Below, piece after piece: positions 19,458 through 28,049 of a DNA stretch of 64,000 nucleotides (the first letter of the stretch is position 1; every line of letters begins with the position of its first letter). The DNA lies in assembly GCF_014694315.1 (NCBI RefSeq), contig NZ_JAAOXD010000004.1, positions 485,377-549,376 of the forward strand. Reading direction: 5' to 3'. Source of the stretch: Arthrobacter ipis (GTDB lineage: Bacteria; Actinomycetota; Actinomycetes; Actinomycetales; Micrococcaceae). Under the pieces are notes generated by a model, which did not search any database, was not told where the DNA came from, and saw only the letters and a list, made by a program, of their open reading frames with translations. Position numbers and translations under genes: made by a program.

Positions 19458-19488
19458 ATTCATCCCTTTTTTTGCGGGCGGGAACCTC

Positions 19489-22023
19489 CTAGCGCGCGCC
19501 GACCTCCGCGGGCTCGGCCGCCCCGGCGGCTGGTGCGTGGCTGCCGAGCTTCGCACCTTCCACGTCGACGTCCGGCAGGATGCGGTCCAGCCAGCGCGGC
19601 AGCCACCACGCCTTCTCGCCGAGGAGGTACATGACGGCCGGAACGATCGTCATCCGCACCACGAAAGCGTCAACCAGCACGCCGAATGCCATCGCGAAGC
19701 CGAGCGGCCGGACCATGTTCAGATGCGAGAAGATGAAGCCCGCGAAGACGCTGACCATGATGATGGCGGCGGCGGTAACCACCGCGGAAGCGTGGCTGAA
19801 GCCGGAGCGCACGGCGTGCTTCGCGGACTCGCCGTGCATGAAGGACTCACGCATGCCCGAGGCGATGAACACCTGGTAGTCCATGGCCAGCCCGAACAGG
19901 ACGCCGATCAGGATGATCGGCAGGAAGCTCAGCACGGCGCCGGGGTTGTCGACGCCGAACACCGCACCCAGCCAGCCCCACTGGTACACCGCCACCACGG
20001 CACCGAAGGCGGCCGCAAGGGAAAGCAGGAAGCCGCCGGTCGCCAGCAACGGCACCACGATCGAGCGGAACACCAGCAGCAGCAGGATCAGCGAGAGCCC
20101 CACCACGATGGCCAGGTACGACGGCAGGGCGTCGCCCAGCTTCGTGGAAACGTCAATGTTGCCTGCCGTCTGGCCCGTGAGTCCGATGCTGACTCCGGTG
20201 GAGTCCTCAATGTTGGCCTTCTCGGCGCGGATGCCGGAGACCACGTTGACGGTGCTGGCGCTCGCCGGTCCTTCCTTCGGGATGACCTGGAACACCGCCG
20301 TCCCGCGGTCCGCACTCAGTGCCACCGGAATGACTGCGGTCACGTTTTCCGTCTTGCGCAGGATGTCCGCAACGTCCAGCTGCTTGGCCGTTGCTTCACT
20401 TTCGCTCAGGCCGTCCGGGAAATCACCCACCACGATGATCGGTCCCGTCATGCCTTCGCCGAAGCTGCGCTTGGTGGCGTCATACGCCTTGAAGGCCTGG
20501 GAATCGGCAGGTTCCGAGCCGCCGTCGGGCAGGGCGAGCCGCAGCTGGGCAGCGGGCAGCGCCACAATGCCCAGCGCCAGGACCCCGGCCAGCAGGGCCA
20601 GAACCGGGTGCCTGGTGACCAGTCCGCCCCAGCCGTGGCTGCTGCGGTGTTCGTCCTTGGCGCGGTCCTCAGCCTCACGGTTGGGATCGGCGTTGTGCTT
20701 CTCGGCCTTGGCCCAGGCCCGCCTGGAGATCAGTCTCCTGCCCATGAAGGAGAGGATCGCCGGCGTCAGCGTCAGGGCGACGAGGACGGCAACCGCGACG
20801 GTGCCGGCCGCGGACACGCCCATGACCCCCAGGAACGGAAGCCCCGGGACCACCAGGGCCGCGAGGGCGATGATGACCGTCAGGCCGGCAAAGAGCACGG
20901 CATTGCCGGAGGTTCCGGTGGCACGGGCCACCGACTCCTCCGCGTCCATGCCTGCCAGCAGCTGCCCGCGGTGGCGGTTGACGATGAACAGCGAGTAGTC
21001 GATGCCGACGGCGAGGCCCAGCATGAGCGCTAGCATCGGGGAAATGGAACTCATGTCAATGAGGCCGCTCAGTGCCATGGTGGCGCCAACACCCACCGCC
21101 ACGCCGATCACTGCCATCAGCAGCGGCAGCCCGGCGGCCACCAGCGTCCCGAGCATCATGATCAGGACCAGTGCCGCCACGCCGATGCCGATGATCTCAG
21201 CCACGCCAAAGATCTCGGAGACGTCCTCGCTGATTTCCTTGCTGGGCAGCGCGGTAACGCCGGCCGAGGAGACCTCCTGCACGATGTCCTGGACTTCCTG
21301 GCGCACTTTGGGATCCAGCCCGTTGATGGAGGTCTTGAACTGGACCTGCGCAATGGCCGCCTTGCCGTCCTCAGAGACGAAACGCAAACCCTGCGAAGCC
21401 TCGACCTGGCGCTTGGCCAGCTCCAGCCTGGCCGCGCCGGCCTCCGCTTCCCTGGTGCCGGCGTCGAGCTTTTCCTGGCCGGCGGCCAGGGCGGCCTTCT
21501 GCTGCCCCAGCTGGGCCTCGATGGCCGACGGCGGCAGTCCGGCAGCGGTCATCTGCGCCTCGGCCGCGGCCAGCTGTTCCTTGCCGGCGGCCAGATCGCC
21601 TGCGGCCTTCTCCAGTGCGGCCTTGCCCGCGGTTGCCTTGGCCTCGCCGGCGGACAGATCCCCGGCGGCCTTGTCCAGCTGGGCCTGCGTGGCGAACGGG
21701 TCGACGGTTCCCCGGACGTCCGGGAGGGCCTTGAGCTTGGTCAGGGCAGCGGACACCGCGTCCTTGCCCGCCTGGCTGAACGTGGCGTCATTTGCCTGGA
21801 AGACAACCCCGGCCGAGCCGCCGGATGACGCCGGCAGCTCCTTTTGGAGCTTGTCGGCCATCTGCTGGGTTTCCGTGCCCGGAATCTGGAAGTTGTTGGA
21901 CAGCGCGCCGGAAAAGGCTGCCCCTGCGCCGCCGACTGCCAGCAGGACCGCCAGCCAGAGCGAGACGACGAGCCACCGGTGACGGTAGGAAAACTTGCCG
22001 AGGCGGTACAGGAGAAGTGCCAT
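19489..22023 (-). CDS. MMPL-family RND exporter
   Basis: An 844-residue membrane protein. An N-terminal transmembrane helix (residues 17-40) is followed by an extracytoplasmic domain. That domain includes a long Ala/Gln/Glu/Lys-rich helical region (AAGDLSAGEAKATAGKAALEK onward), predicted coiled-coil. Five transmembrane helices with the MMPL core motif GIDYSLFIVNRHRGQLL follow, then a cytoplasmic RRLISRRAWAKAEKHN loop and the duplicated second half (AMDYQVFIASGMRES). It probably exports lipids or hydrophobic drugs; the substrate is unknown. ATG 22023 is chosen by homology; the open frame upstream to 22377 is a shadow of tetR. It lies 1 nt after the tetR stop, so the regulator probably controls it. 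Confidence 0.9.
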   Translation of the reverse strand: MALLLYRLGKFSYRHRWLVVSLWLAVLLAVGGAGAAFSGALSNNFQIPGTETQQMADKLQKELPASSGGSAGVVFQANDATFSQAGKDAVSAALTKLKALPDVRGTVDPFATQAQLDKAAGDLSAGEAKATAGKAALEKAAGDLAAGKEQLAAAEAQMTAAGLPPSAIEAQLGQQKAALAAGQEKLDAGTREAEAGAARLELAKRQVEASQGLRFVSEDGKAAIAQVQFKTSINGLDPKVRQEVQDIVQEVSSAGVTALPSKEISEDVSEIFGVAEIIGIGVAALVLIMMLGTLVAAGLPLLMAVIGVAVGVGATMALSGLIDMSSISPMLALMLGLAVGIDYSLFIVNRHRGQLLAGMDAEESVARATGTSGNAVLFAGLTVIIALAALVVPGLPFLGVMGVSAAGTVAVAVLVALTLTPAILSFMGRRLISRRAWAKAEKHNADPNREAEDRAKDEHRSSHGWGGLVTRHPVLALLAGVLALGIVALPAAQLRLALPDGGSEPADSQAFKAYDATKRSFGEGMTGPIIVVGDFPDGLSESEATAKQLDVADILRKTENVTAVIPVALSADRGTAVFQVIPKEGPASASTVNVVSGIRAEKANIEDSTGVSIGLTGQTAGNIDVSTKLGDALPSYLAIVVGLSLILLLLVFRSIVVPLLATGGFLLSLAAAFGAVVAVYQWGWLGAVFGVDNPGAVLSFLPIILIGVLFGLAMDYQVFIASGMRESFMHGESAKHAVRSGFSHASAVVTAAAIIMVSVFAGFIFSHLNMVRPLGFAMAFGVLVDAFVVRMTIVPAVMYLLGEKAWWLPRWLDRILPDVDVEGAKLGSHAPAAGAAEPAEVGAR

Positions 22024-22024
22024 G

Positions 22025-22810
22025 TCAGGACCGTTCTGCGTTGCGGGTGGACGGTTTGGCGGAAGATTCATCCGACGGGGGATCCGATGCCGGCCCGGCG
22101 AAACCCGATCCGAGGAGCCCCATCGAATCGATGAGCAGCTGCCGGAGGATCGCCAGCGACTCGGGGGAGAGGTCCGGGCCGCAGCGGCGGAACCACACGT
22201 CCATGGCCGCCTTGCCGCAGGAGACCACCGAACCTGCGAGGGCCCGGACGTAGAGCTCGCCCTGGTCGGCGCCGGTGCCCTGTTCACTCCCGGTACCCTG
22301 TTCAGTCCTGGGGCCCTGCGGGGAACGCTCCCGGGCGGCAGCAACAATCTGCTCGGTGCAGTGGTCCCAGGCCTCAAGCTCGGAGCGGGCCATGAGCGGA
22401 TTGCCCTGGGTCAGGCCGAACAGCTCGGCCAGCGGCGCCACCGTCATGGGATCGGCCAGTGCCACCAACGCGGCGCGGGCGGATTCGAGGATTGGTTCGT
22501 CAGCGGGACGCCGGCGGAACTGCTCAAGGGCGCTGTCCAGGAAGCCGTGGGTCACCGACGCGATGGCGGCTTCCGTGCTGCTGAAGTAATTGAAGAAGGT
22601 CCGGCGTGAGATGCCAGCCGCTTCTGCAATGTCCTCGACCGTGAAGTTGCCGGGGCCGTGCTGCCGCAGGAGGGCAAGCGTGGAGCCGGTGATGGCCTGC
22701 CGGGTGGCAGCCTTGTTCAGCTCGCGCCGGGAAACGGGTCCGCCGGCGTCGGTCGGCACGGGAGCAAACGACGAAGTCGACGCCGTAGAGGAAGAACTGG
22801 AAGTGGGCAC
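22025..22810 (-). CDS. TetR-family transcriptional regulator
   Basis: A 261-residue TetR-type repressor. The helix-turn-helix is near residues 50-75 (FTVEDIAEAAGISRRTFFNYF). A Ser/Thr-rich leader of about 25 residues precedes it. A hydrophilic 6-residue tandem repeat (TEQGTGSEQGTGADQG) interrupts the ligand-binding domain near residue 170, probably a disordered loop. GTG 22810 is the start, with a leaderless promoter directly in front. It is transcribed with the MMPL exporter and is expected to repress both through the inverted repeat in its promoter spacer. Confidence 0.9.
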   Translation of the reverse strand: MPTSSSSSTASTSSFAPVPTDAGGPVSRRELNKAATRQAITGSTLALLRQHGPGNFTVEDIAEAAGISRRTFFNYFSSTEAAIASVTHGFLDSALEQFRRRPADEPILESARAALVALADPMTVAPLAELFGLTQGNPLMARSELEAWDHCTEQIVAAARERSPQGPRTEQGTGSEQGTGADQGELYVRALAGSVVSCGKAAMDVWFRRCGPDLSPESLAILRQLLIDSMGLLGSGFAGPASDPPSDESSAKPSTRNAERS

Positions 22811-22816
22811 TCGGTT

Positions 22817-22846
22817 ACACTACGTGCAATTTTGCACTGTGCGCAA
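22817..22846 (-). promoter_or_regulatory. tetR promoter with operator in the spacer
   Basis: Read on the minus strand: -35 TTGCGC (22846-22841), an 18-nt spacer and -10 TAGTGT (22822-22817), 6 nt before the GTG. The spacer contains the inverted repeat GTGCAA-2 nt-TTGCAC (22824-22837). Further TTGC/GCAA half-sites continue to 22846. This fits TetR autoregulation. Confidence 0.6.
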
Positions 22847-22995
22847 GTGCTTGGAAGCCTCACAGCTTAGCCACCAATATTCACAGCGTCTTCACAGTCG
22901 GACGAAAGCAGTTCTTGAGGAGGAGGGTGCATCCTGTTGTCGTGGCCGGCACGGCGGCAATGATGCCTCAAGGCCGGTGGATCGAGGAGCAGACC

Positions 22996-23565
22996 ATGGA
23001 GCGTTCGAAGAAAGTGGCCCTCGGACTGGGCGCGACTGCCCTGGCACTTGGCGCCGGATTCGGTGTCACCGGAATGGCAGCCACCACAACAGCCACTCCC
23101 ACGCCTACCCCCACGCCCAGCAGCCCATCCAGCGGTCCCACTGACGAACTGCGTTTCGACGACGGCTGGCACGGGCATGGGCATGGCCATGGACGTGGTC
23201 ACGGGGTCCTCAAGGGGGATGCCGCGGCGCTCGCGGCCAAGCTCGGCGTGGACCAGGCCAAGCTGGCGGACGCCCTGCGGGCCTACCGCCAGGCCAACCA
23301 CCCGCCCGGCCGCCGCGCCGACGGCACCAAGCCGGACAAGGCAGCTAAGGAAGCGGCACTGGCAGCCTCGCTGGCCAAGTCGCTGGGGATGGATGAGGCC
23401 AATGTCAAGGCCGCACTGGAGGAACTCCGCATCCAGGCGCAGACGGACCGGGCGGCTGCCCTGAAAGGCCGGCTGGATCAGGCGGTGAAGGACGGCACAC
23501 TTACGCAGGCCGAAGCCGACGCCGTCACCAAAGCGGTCGGGAAGGGTGTGATCGGCGGCCGCTAG
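22996..23565 (+). CDS. Secreted His-rich small protein, unknown function
   Basis: A 189-residue exported protein. The signal peptide is MERSKKVALGLGATALALGA with a cleavage region around VTGMAATT. A Thr/Pro linker (TPTPTPTPSSPSS) and a histidine cluster follow (WHGHGHGHGRGHG), which could bind Ni, Zn or Cu. Three similar helical modules come next, of the form LAAKLGVDQAKLADAL, LAKSLGMDEANVKAAL and RLDQAVKDGTLTQAEADAV. Proteins of this layout are common in actinobacteria without a defined role. ATG 22996 has GAGGAGC before it; an in-frame GTG further upstream is less likely. Confidence 0.75.
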   Translation: MERSKKVALGLGATALALGAGFGVTGMAATTTATPTPTPTPSSPSSGPTDELRFDDGWHGHGHGHGRGHGVLKGDAAALAAKLGVDQAKLADALRAYRQANHPPGRRADGTKPDKAAKEAALAASLAKSLGMDEANVKAALEELRIQAQTDRAAALKGRLDQAVKDGTLTQAEADAVTKAVGKGVIGGR

Positions 23566-23623
23566 GCCTAATCGGCAGGCCCGGAGGCCGCTGCGGCCCG
23601 GTCACGCCGGTGGGGATGGTCCG

Positions 23624-24328
23624 TCAGTTTGTCCGCTCGACGGCGGCGAGGATCGCCGCTCCGAGCTCCGCCGGCTTGGTGAACTGCGGCCAGTGTCCGG
23701 TGGGAAGGTCCACGAGTTCAACATCGCGGATGCGGGCCAGTTCCTCAACGTAGGGGTGCCCGGCGTCCATCCACTCCGTCAGCAGGGATGTGGGGAACTC
23801 GCAGGCAATCACCGTGGCCGGGACCTCGTAGCGGCGTACGTCGTGGAGGTGCTGTTTGTCGCAGGCCACGGCCTTGGGCTGCGGGATGGACCGCGCGCGG
23901 AATGCTTCCCGCAGCCCGTCGTCGAGATCGGTGAGGTCGGCGTCGTCGAACACGTCCCAGGAGGGCAGCGGGATCTCATCACCCTCAGCCGGCAGCTCAT
24001 CGTTGATGACCCCGCCTTCCCCGAGCGGTCCGCTGTCCACGTAGACAGCCCGCACCACGCGGTCCGGCCGTTCGTCCACGGCGCCGTGGATGATGGCGCC
24101 TCCGCCGGAGTGGCCGACGAGGACCAGCGGGCCCTCAATGCCGTCAATGGCCTCCACCACGGCGTTGATGTGGTCACGGAGCCCGATGCCGGTCCGGTTG
24201 GCGTCCTTCGCCTCGAGCCCCGGGAGGGTCAGAGCATGGATCTGGTGGCCCGCCTGCACCAGCGGGGGAGTGACCCCGGACCAGGATGAACCATCGAGCC
24301 AGAAACCGGGAACCAGAATGATGTCCAT
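23624..24328 (-). CDS. Alpha/beta-hydrolase
   Basis: A 234-residue serine hydrolase of the AB_hydrolase_6 / EstC-like group. Seen are the oxyanion region LVPGFWLDGSSW, the nucleophile elbow GHSGGG (Ser in VLVGHSGGGAIIHGA) and the C-terminal histidine in LPTGHWPQFTKP. The acid residue is probably in the MDAGHPYVEELARIRD segment. No signal peptide, so cytoplasmic. The substrate is unknown. ATG 24328 has TAGGGT exactly 6 nt upstream. It is convergent with the secreted His-rich gene and separated from the upstream symporter by a strong hairpin. Confidence 0.85.
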   Translation of the reverse strand: MDIILVPGFWLDGSSWSGVTPPLVQAGHQIHALTLPGLEAKDANRTGIGLRDHINAVVEAIDGIEGPLVLVGHSGGGAIIHGAVDERPDRVVRAVYVDSGPLGEGGVINDELPAEGDEIPLPSWDVFDDADLTDLDDGLREAFRARSIPQPKAVACDKQHLHDVRRYEVPATVIACEFPTSLLTEWMDAGHPYVEELARIRDVELVDLPTGHWPQFTKPAELGAAILAAVERTN

Positions 24329-24334
24329 GCCGGT

Positions 24335-24340
24335 ACCCTA
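24335..24340 (-). promoter_or_regulatory. -10 element of the alpha/beta-hydrolase gene
   Basis: TAGGGT on the minus strand, 6 nt before the ATG at 24328. Leaderless spacing. Confidence 0.5.
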
Positions 24341-24390
24341 CCCTTGCTGCCTGCCGCCGGGGACCCATTTGGGCGGCCGGTCTTAAATGG

Positions 24391-24421
24391 GTGTGCCCCG
24401 GGGATGAACCCCGGGGCACAC
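24391..24421 (-). terminator. Rho-independent terminator of the DAACS symporter gene
   Basis: A perfect 13-bp stem, GTGTGCCCCGGGG and CCCCGGGGCACAC, with loop ATGAA. It lies just downstream of the symporter stop and is followed on the minus strand by CCATTTAAGA. Confidence 0.85.
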
Positions 24422-24436
24422 GCCTTCTTGCCAAGG

Positions 24437-25840
24437 TCAGGCCTTGGACACAGCCAGCTCACGCTCGACGGCGGCGGGTGCCTCTTCCTCGCGGAAGGCC
24501 TCACCGGTGTGAGGTGCATTGTAGAGGGTTTCATCGAGGATGCCCTGGCGTTTGGCCACGATGGTGGGCACGAGTGCCTGGCCGGCCACGTTGACCGCCG
24601 TGCGGCCCATATCCAGGATGGGGTCGATGGCCAGCAGGAGTCCGACGCCGGCCAGCGGCAGTCCCAGCGTGGAGAGGGTCAGCGTCAGCATGACGACGGC
24701 GCCGGTGGTTCCCGCCGTCGCAGCGGACCCCAGGACGGAGACCAGCGCGATCAGCAGGTACTGGCTGAAGTCGAGCTGGATTCCGAAGAACTGGGCCACG
24801 AAGATCGCGGCGACGGCCGGGTAGATTGCCGCGCAGCCGTCCATCTTGGTGGTGGCGCCCAGCGGAACGGCGAAGGAGGCGTAGCCCCGGGGAACGCCGA
24901 GGTTGCGCTCGGTGACGCGCTGGGTCAGCGGCAGCGTACCGATGGAGGAACGGGAAACGAAGGCGAGCTGGATGGCCGGCCATGCGCCGGAGAAGTACTG
25001 CCGGACCGACAGGCCGTGGGAGCGGACCAGGGCCGGGTAGACGCCGAACAGCACCAAGGCGAGGCCGATGTAGATGGCAACGGTGAACTTGCCCAGCGAG
25101 CCGATAGTGTCCCAGCCGTAGACGGCCACCGCGTTGCCGATCAGGCCCACGGTGCCCAGCGGCGCGATGCGGATGATCCACCACAGCACCTTCTGGATGA
25201 CGGCCAGCGCAGAGGCGTTCAGGGCCAGGAACGGCTCGGCCTGCTTGCCCACCTTCAGGGCGGCAACACCGACGGCGATGGCGATCACCAGGATCTGCAG
25301 GACGTTGAAGCTGACGGACGTGGTCACGGCGCCGGAGTCGGTGACAGTGGAGCTGGCGCCAAGGCCCAGGAAGTTCTTGGGGAACAGGCCGATGAGGAAT
25401 GCCCACCAGTCGCCCTGCTTGCCGTCGTACTCCGCGTCGCCGGCGATGCCCGTGTTTGCGCCCGGCTGCAGGAGCACGCCCAGGCCGATGCCGATCAGCA
25501 CGGCGACCAGGGACGTGATCGCGAACCACAGCAGCGTGTTCCAGGCGAGCCGCGCCGCGTTGGAGACCTCACGCAGGTTGGAAATGGAGCTCACCACGGC
25601 GGTGAAGATCAGCGGCACGACGGCGGTCTGCAGCAGCGACACATAGCTGGAGCCGATCGTCTGCAGCGTGGCGCCCAGCCCGTTGGGGTTGGTCTTGGTG
25701 CTGCCGGTGTACTTGGCCAGCAGGCCGAGGCCCAGCCCGACGATCAGGGCGGCGATGATCTGGAACCCGAAGGAGCCTGCCCACCGCGGCAGCTGGAAGC
25801 CGGAACGCCCGGCCGTGGATGAAGTGGTTTGATTGCTCAC
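24437..25840 (-). CDS. Dicarboxylate/amino acid:cation symporter (DAACS)
   Basis: A 467-residue GltP/DctA-type carrier with about 8 membrane segments. Family motifs are VVPLIFTAVVSSISNL, the serine-rich reentrant-loop region AFVSRSSIGTLPLTQR, GYASFAVPLGATTKMDG (the family GATINMDG site) and AATAGTTGAVVMLTLTLSTLGLPLAG. It takes up C4-dicarboxylates or Glu/Asp with Na+ or H+; the exact substrate is not decided. The GTG at 25840 is preferred (VSNQTTSS), since TAATTT lies 7 nt upstream. A TTG 9 nt upstream is also in frame. The CitA/DctS-type sensor pair at 62 kb could regulate such a carrier, but that is speculation. Confidence 0.9.
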   Translation of the reverse strand: MSNQTTSSTAGRSGFQLPRWAGSFGFQIIAALIVGLGLGLLAKYTGSTKTNPNGLGATLQTIGSSYVSLLQTAVVPLIFTAVVSSISNLREVSNAARLAWNTLLWFAITSLVAVLIGIGLGVLLQPGANTGIAGDAEYDGKQGDWWAFLIGLFPKNFLGLGASSTVTDSGAVTTSVSFNVLQILVIAIAVGVAALKVGKQAEPFLALNASALAVIQKVLWWIIRIAPLGTVGLIGNAVAVYGWDTIGSLGKFTVAIYIGLALVLFGVYPALVRSHGLSVRQYFSGAWPAIQLAFVSRSSIGTLPLTQRVTERNLGVPRGYASFAVPLGATTKMDGCAAIYPAVAAIFVAQFFGIQLDFSQYLLIALVSVLGSAATAGTTGAVVMLTLTLSTLGLPLAGVGLLLAIDPILDMGRTAVNVAGQALVPTIVAKRQGILDETLYNAPHTGEAFREEEAPAAVERELAVSKA

Positions 25841-25847
25841 CCGAAAC

Positions 25848-25853
25848 AAATTA
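25848..25853 (-). promoter_or_regulatory. -10 element of the DAACS symporter gene
   Basis: TAATTT on the minus strand, 7 nt before the GTG at 25840, in a locally A/T-rich stretch. Confidence 0.5.
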
Positions 25854-26032
25854 GGGCGTATAAAATACAGCTTCCACTCGATATTGAGAAATGTTACGCG
25901 CCTTGGCTGGCCGCCCGCCGCATGGTGCCCGTAAAAACGGCGCCATGCGGGACTTTTATGAAGTTATTCCGTCGGACGATGTGGCAAACATCTCGCCCGC
26001 ACCGGCCCCCTCAGGGGCTTTCGACGGGCTCA

Positions 26033-27733
26033 TCAGCGGTGCTCTTGCCCGTCGAGCATGGCGCGCTTGAGGGTGTCGAGGCCAACGGAGCCGATGTTGA
26101 GGGCCTTGGTGTGGAAGGCCTTGAGGTCGAAATCCGGCCGGGCTTCGAGCTCCGCTCGGATCTGCTCCCAGAGGCGCTGGCCCACCTTGTAGGACGGGGC
26201 CTGGCCCGGCCAGCCGAGGTAGCGTGCGAACTCGAACTGCAGGTTGCCCTCACTGATGTCCAGGTTGGCCTTGAGGAAGTCGAAGCCCTTCTCCGGTGTC
26301 CAGGTGCCCGTTCCCCAGCGTGCGGGAACATCGAGTTCCAGGTGGACGCCGATGTCGAACACCACCCGGGCAGCCCTCATCCGCTGCATGTCCAGCATGC
26401 CCATGTGGTCGCCCGGATCCTTGAGGTAGCCGAGTTCCTCCATCAGCTTCTCGGCATAGAGGGCCCACCCCTCGCCGTGGCCCGAGGTCCAGCAGACGTT
26501 GCGCCGCCAGCTGTTGAGCAGTTCGCGCCGGTGAACGGCGGTGGCGATTTGCAGGTGGTGTCCGGGCACACCCTCGTGGAACACGGTGGTGGTCTCGGCC
26601 CAGGTGGTGAACGTGTCCTCACCCGCGGGCACTGACCACCACATGCGCCCCGGCCGGCTGAAGTCGTCCGACGGTCCTGTGTAGTAGATGCCGCCCTCGT
26701 CAGTGGGGGCGATCCGGCATTCAAGGGTCTTCATGACATCGGGAATCTCGAAGTGGATGCCTGCAAGGTCGGAGACGGCACGGTCGGACAGCTCCTGCAT
26801 CCACGCCGTCAGGGCATCCGTTCCCTTGAGCCGGCGGGCGGAGTCGCTGTTGAGGATCTCCTTGGCCTCCGCAATGGAGGCGCCCGGCTTGATTTGCCCG
26901 GCTACCTGTTCCTGGGCGGCAATAATCCGGTCGAGCTCCTCAACACCCCAGGCGTAGGTTTCTTCGAGGTCGACGGCGGCACCGAGGAACACCCGCGAGG
27001 CCAGGGCGTAGCGTTCCCGGCCCACGGCGTCCTTCTCCGGCGCCACGGGCAGCAGCTCCTCCTTGAGGAAGGCGGCCAGTCCGGCGTACGCCGCCCGGGC
27101 TGCGGCAGCACCGGCGTCGAGCTTCTCCTGCAGTTCCGCCGGCAGGGGGCCGCCCGGTGTTTTGGCATCGGCGGCGAGCTTCGCGAAAAAGCCGTCCTCG
27201 GCGGCGTATTTGGTGGTCTGCTCGATCACGATCGACACCTGGCGCCGTGCCGAGACTTTGCCGCTGTCCTTCGCAGTTCGCAAGGACTCGATGTAGCCGC
27301 TGATGGCCGCCGGCACGCTGTGCGTGCGGCCGGCGATGTTCGCCCACTGCTCCTCGGTGTCCGTGGGCATGAGGTCGAAGATCGACCGGATGTTCTGCGC
27401 CGCGGAGTCGATGTTGTTCAGTTCGGCGAGGTCCCAGCCCGAGTCGTGGATCTCCAGCTGGAGGCCGAGGCGTTCGCGCAGGGCATCGAGGGTGACGGCG
27501 TCGACGTCGTCAACGGGTTCCAGCCCCTCGAGGGCCTCCAGGGTCTTTCGCTCCGCTGCGGCGAACCTTCCGAGTCCGGTAGGGGAGAAGTCCTGGAACT
27601 CGGTGTCGTGCCCCGGGATGCCGAGCGTGGTGGCCAGGCTCGGATCCAGGGCGACGAGTGTGTCGGTGTAAGCGTCGGCGACGGCGTCGATGGCGGTCTG
27701 GGGGCGCGCCGGGGCGGCAGATTCTGTAGTCAC
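26033..27733 (-). CDS. DUF885-family putative metallopeptidase
   Basis: A 566-residue cytoplasmic protein of the DUF885 family. The zinc-site-like motif is TTVFHEGVPGHHLQIATA (HExxxGHH). Other family segments are GIPGHDTEFQDFSPTGLGRF, YYTGPSDDFSRPGRMWWSVP and HGEGWALYAEKLMEELGY. Members are thought to be carboxypeptidase- or M3-like peptidases, mostly uncharacterised. GTG 27733 has TAGTCT exactly 6 nt upstream, again leaderless. Confidence 0.85.
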   Translation of the reverse strand: MTTESAAPARPQTAIDAVADAYTDTLVALDPSLATTLGIPGHDTEFQDFSPTGLGRFAAAERKTLEALEGLEPVDDVDAVTLDALRERLGLQLEIHDSGWDLAELNNIDSAAQNIRSIFDLMPTDTEEQWANIAGRTHSVPAAISGYIESLRTAKDSGKVSARRQVSIVIEQTTKYAAEDGFFAKLAADAKTPGGPLPAELQEKLDAGAAAARAAYAGLAAFLKEELLPVAPEKDAVGRERYALASRVFLGAAVDLEETYAWGVEELDRIIAAQEQVAGQIKPGASIAEAKEILNSDSARRLKGTDALTAWMQELSDRAVSDLAGIHFEIPDVMKTLECRIAPTDEGGIYYTGPSDDFSRPGRMWWSVPAGEDTFTTWAETTTVFHEGVPGHHLQIATAVHRRELLNSWRRNVCWTSGHGEGWALYAEKLMEELGYLKDPGDHMGMLDMQRMRAARVVFDIGVHLELDVPARWGTGTWTPEKGFDFLKANLDISEGNLQFEFARYLGWPGQAPSYKVGQRLWEQIRAELEARPDFDLKAFHTKALNIGSVGLDTLKRAMLDGQEHR

Positions 27734-27739
27734 CCCACG

Positions 27740-27745
27740 AGACTA
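27740..27745 (-). promoter_or_regulatory. -10 element of the DUF885 gene
   Basis: TAGTCT on the minus strand, 6 nt before the GTG start at 27733. Confidence 0.5.
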
Positions 27746-27803
27746 ACCGCGGGGTTCCGGTTATGAAAGACTTACTGAACTTTTATTAGAGGGCGGTGGG
27801 GTG

Positions 27804-28049
27804 TTAGCCCCGGCTTCGCTTCCAGGCGCCCGGACCCGGCGTCGGCTCCAGCCGCAGTTGCTGCCGCCGCACCCAGTGGCGTGTGGTGGGCTTCGACGGG
27901 CCGGCCGCTGCAGCGGAACCCAGGGAAAGCACGACGGCGGTAAGCGCCGCCAGCTCCTCGGCTGTCGGTTCGCCCTTGGTGACGGAGAACAGGGCCGCGG
28001 CCGGCCCGACCGTTTCGGCCGGGTCAACAGCCGGATTCTGGGCGCTCAC
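27804..28049 (-). CDS. accE: Acyl-CoA carboxylase epsilon subunit
   Basis: An 81-residue protein with the actinobacterial AccE/PccE layout. A disordered start is followed by the conserved helix [20 protein letters not shown], a linker and a C-terminal basic [11 protein letters not shown] segment. In Mycobacterium and Streptomyces this subunit bridges the alpha and beta subunits and raises activity. Its GTG overlaps the stop of the beta-subunit gene (GTGA), so production is coupled to the beta subunit. The gene is easily missed because of its size. Confidence 0.85.
   Translation of the reverse strand: MSAQNPAVDPAETVGPAAALFSVTKGEPTAEELAALTAVVLSLGSAAAAGPSKPTTRHWVRRQQLRLEPTPGPGAWKRSRG

Noticed and set aside
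22024..22377. 118-residue N-terminal extension of the MMPL protein
   Set aside because: It overlaps tetR in another frame and lacks homology. The ATG at 22023, immediately after the tetR stop, fits the family N-terminus.
26005..26018. GCCCC/GGGGC hairpin after the DUF885 gene as a terminator
   Set aside because: Only a 5-bp stem with no U-tract. Such stems are frequent by chance at this GC content.
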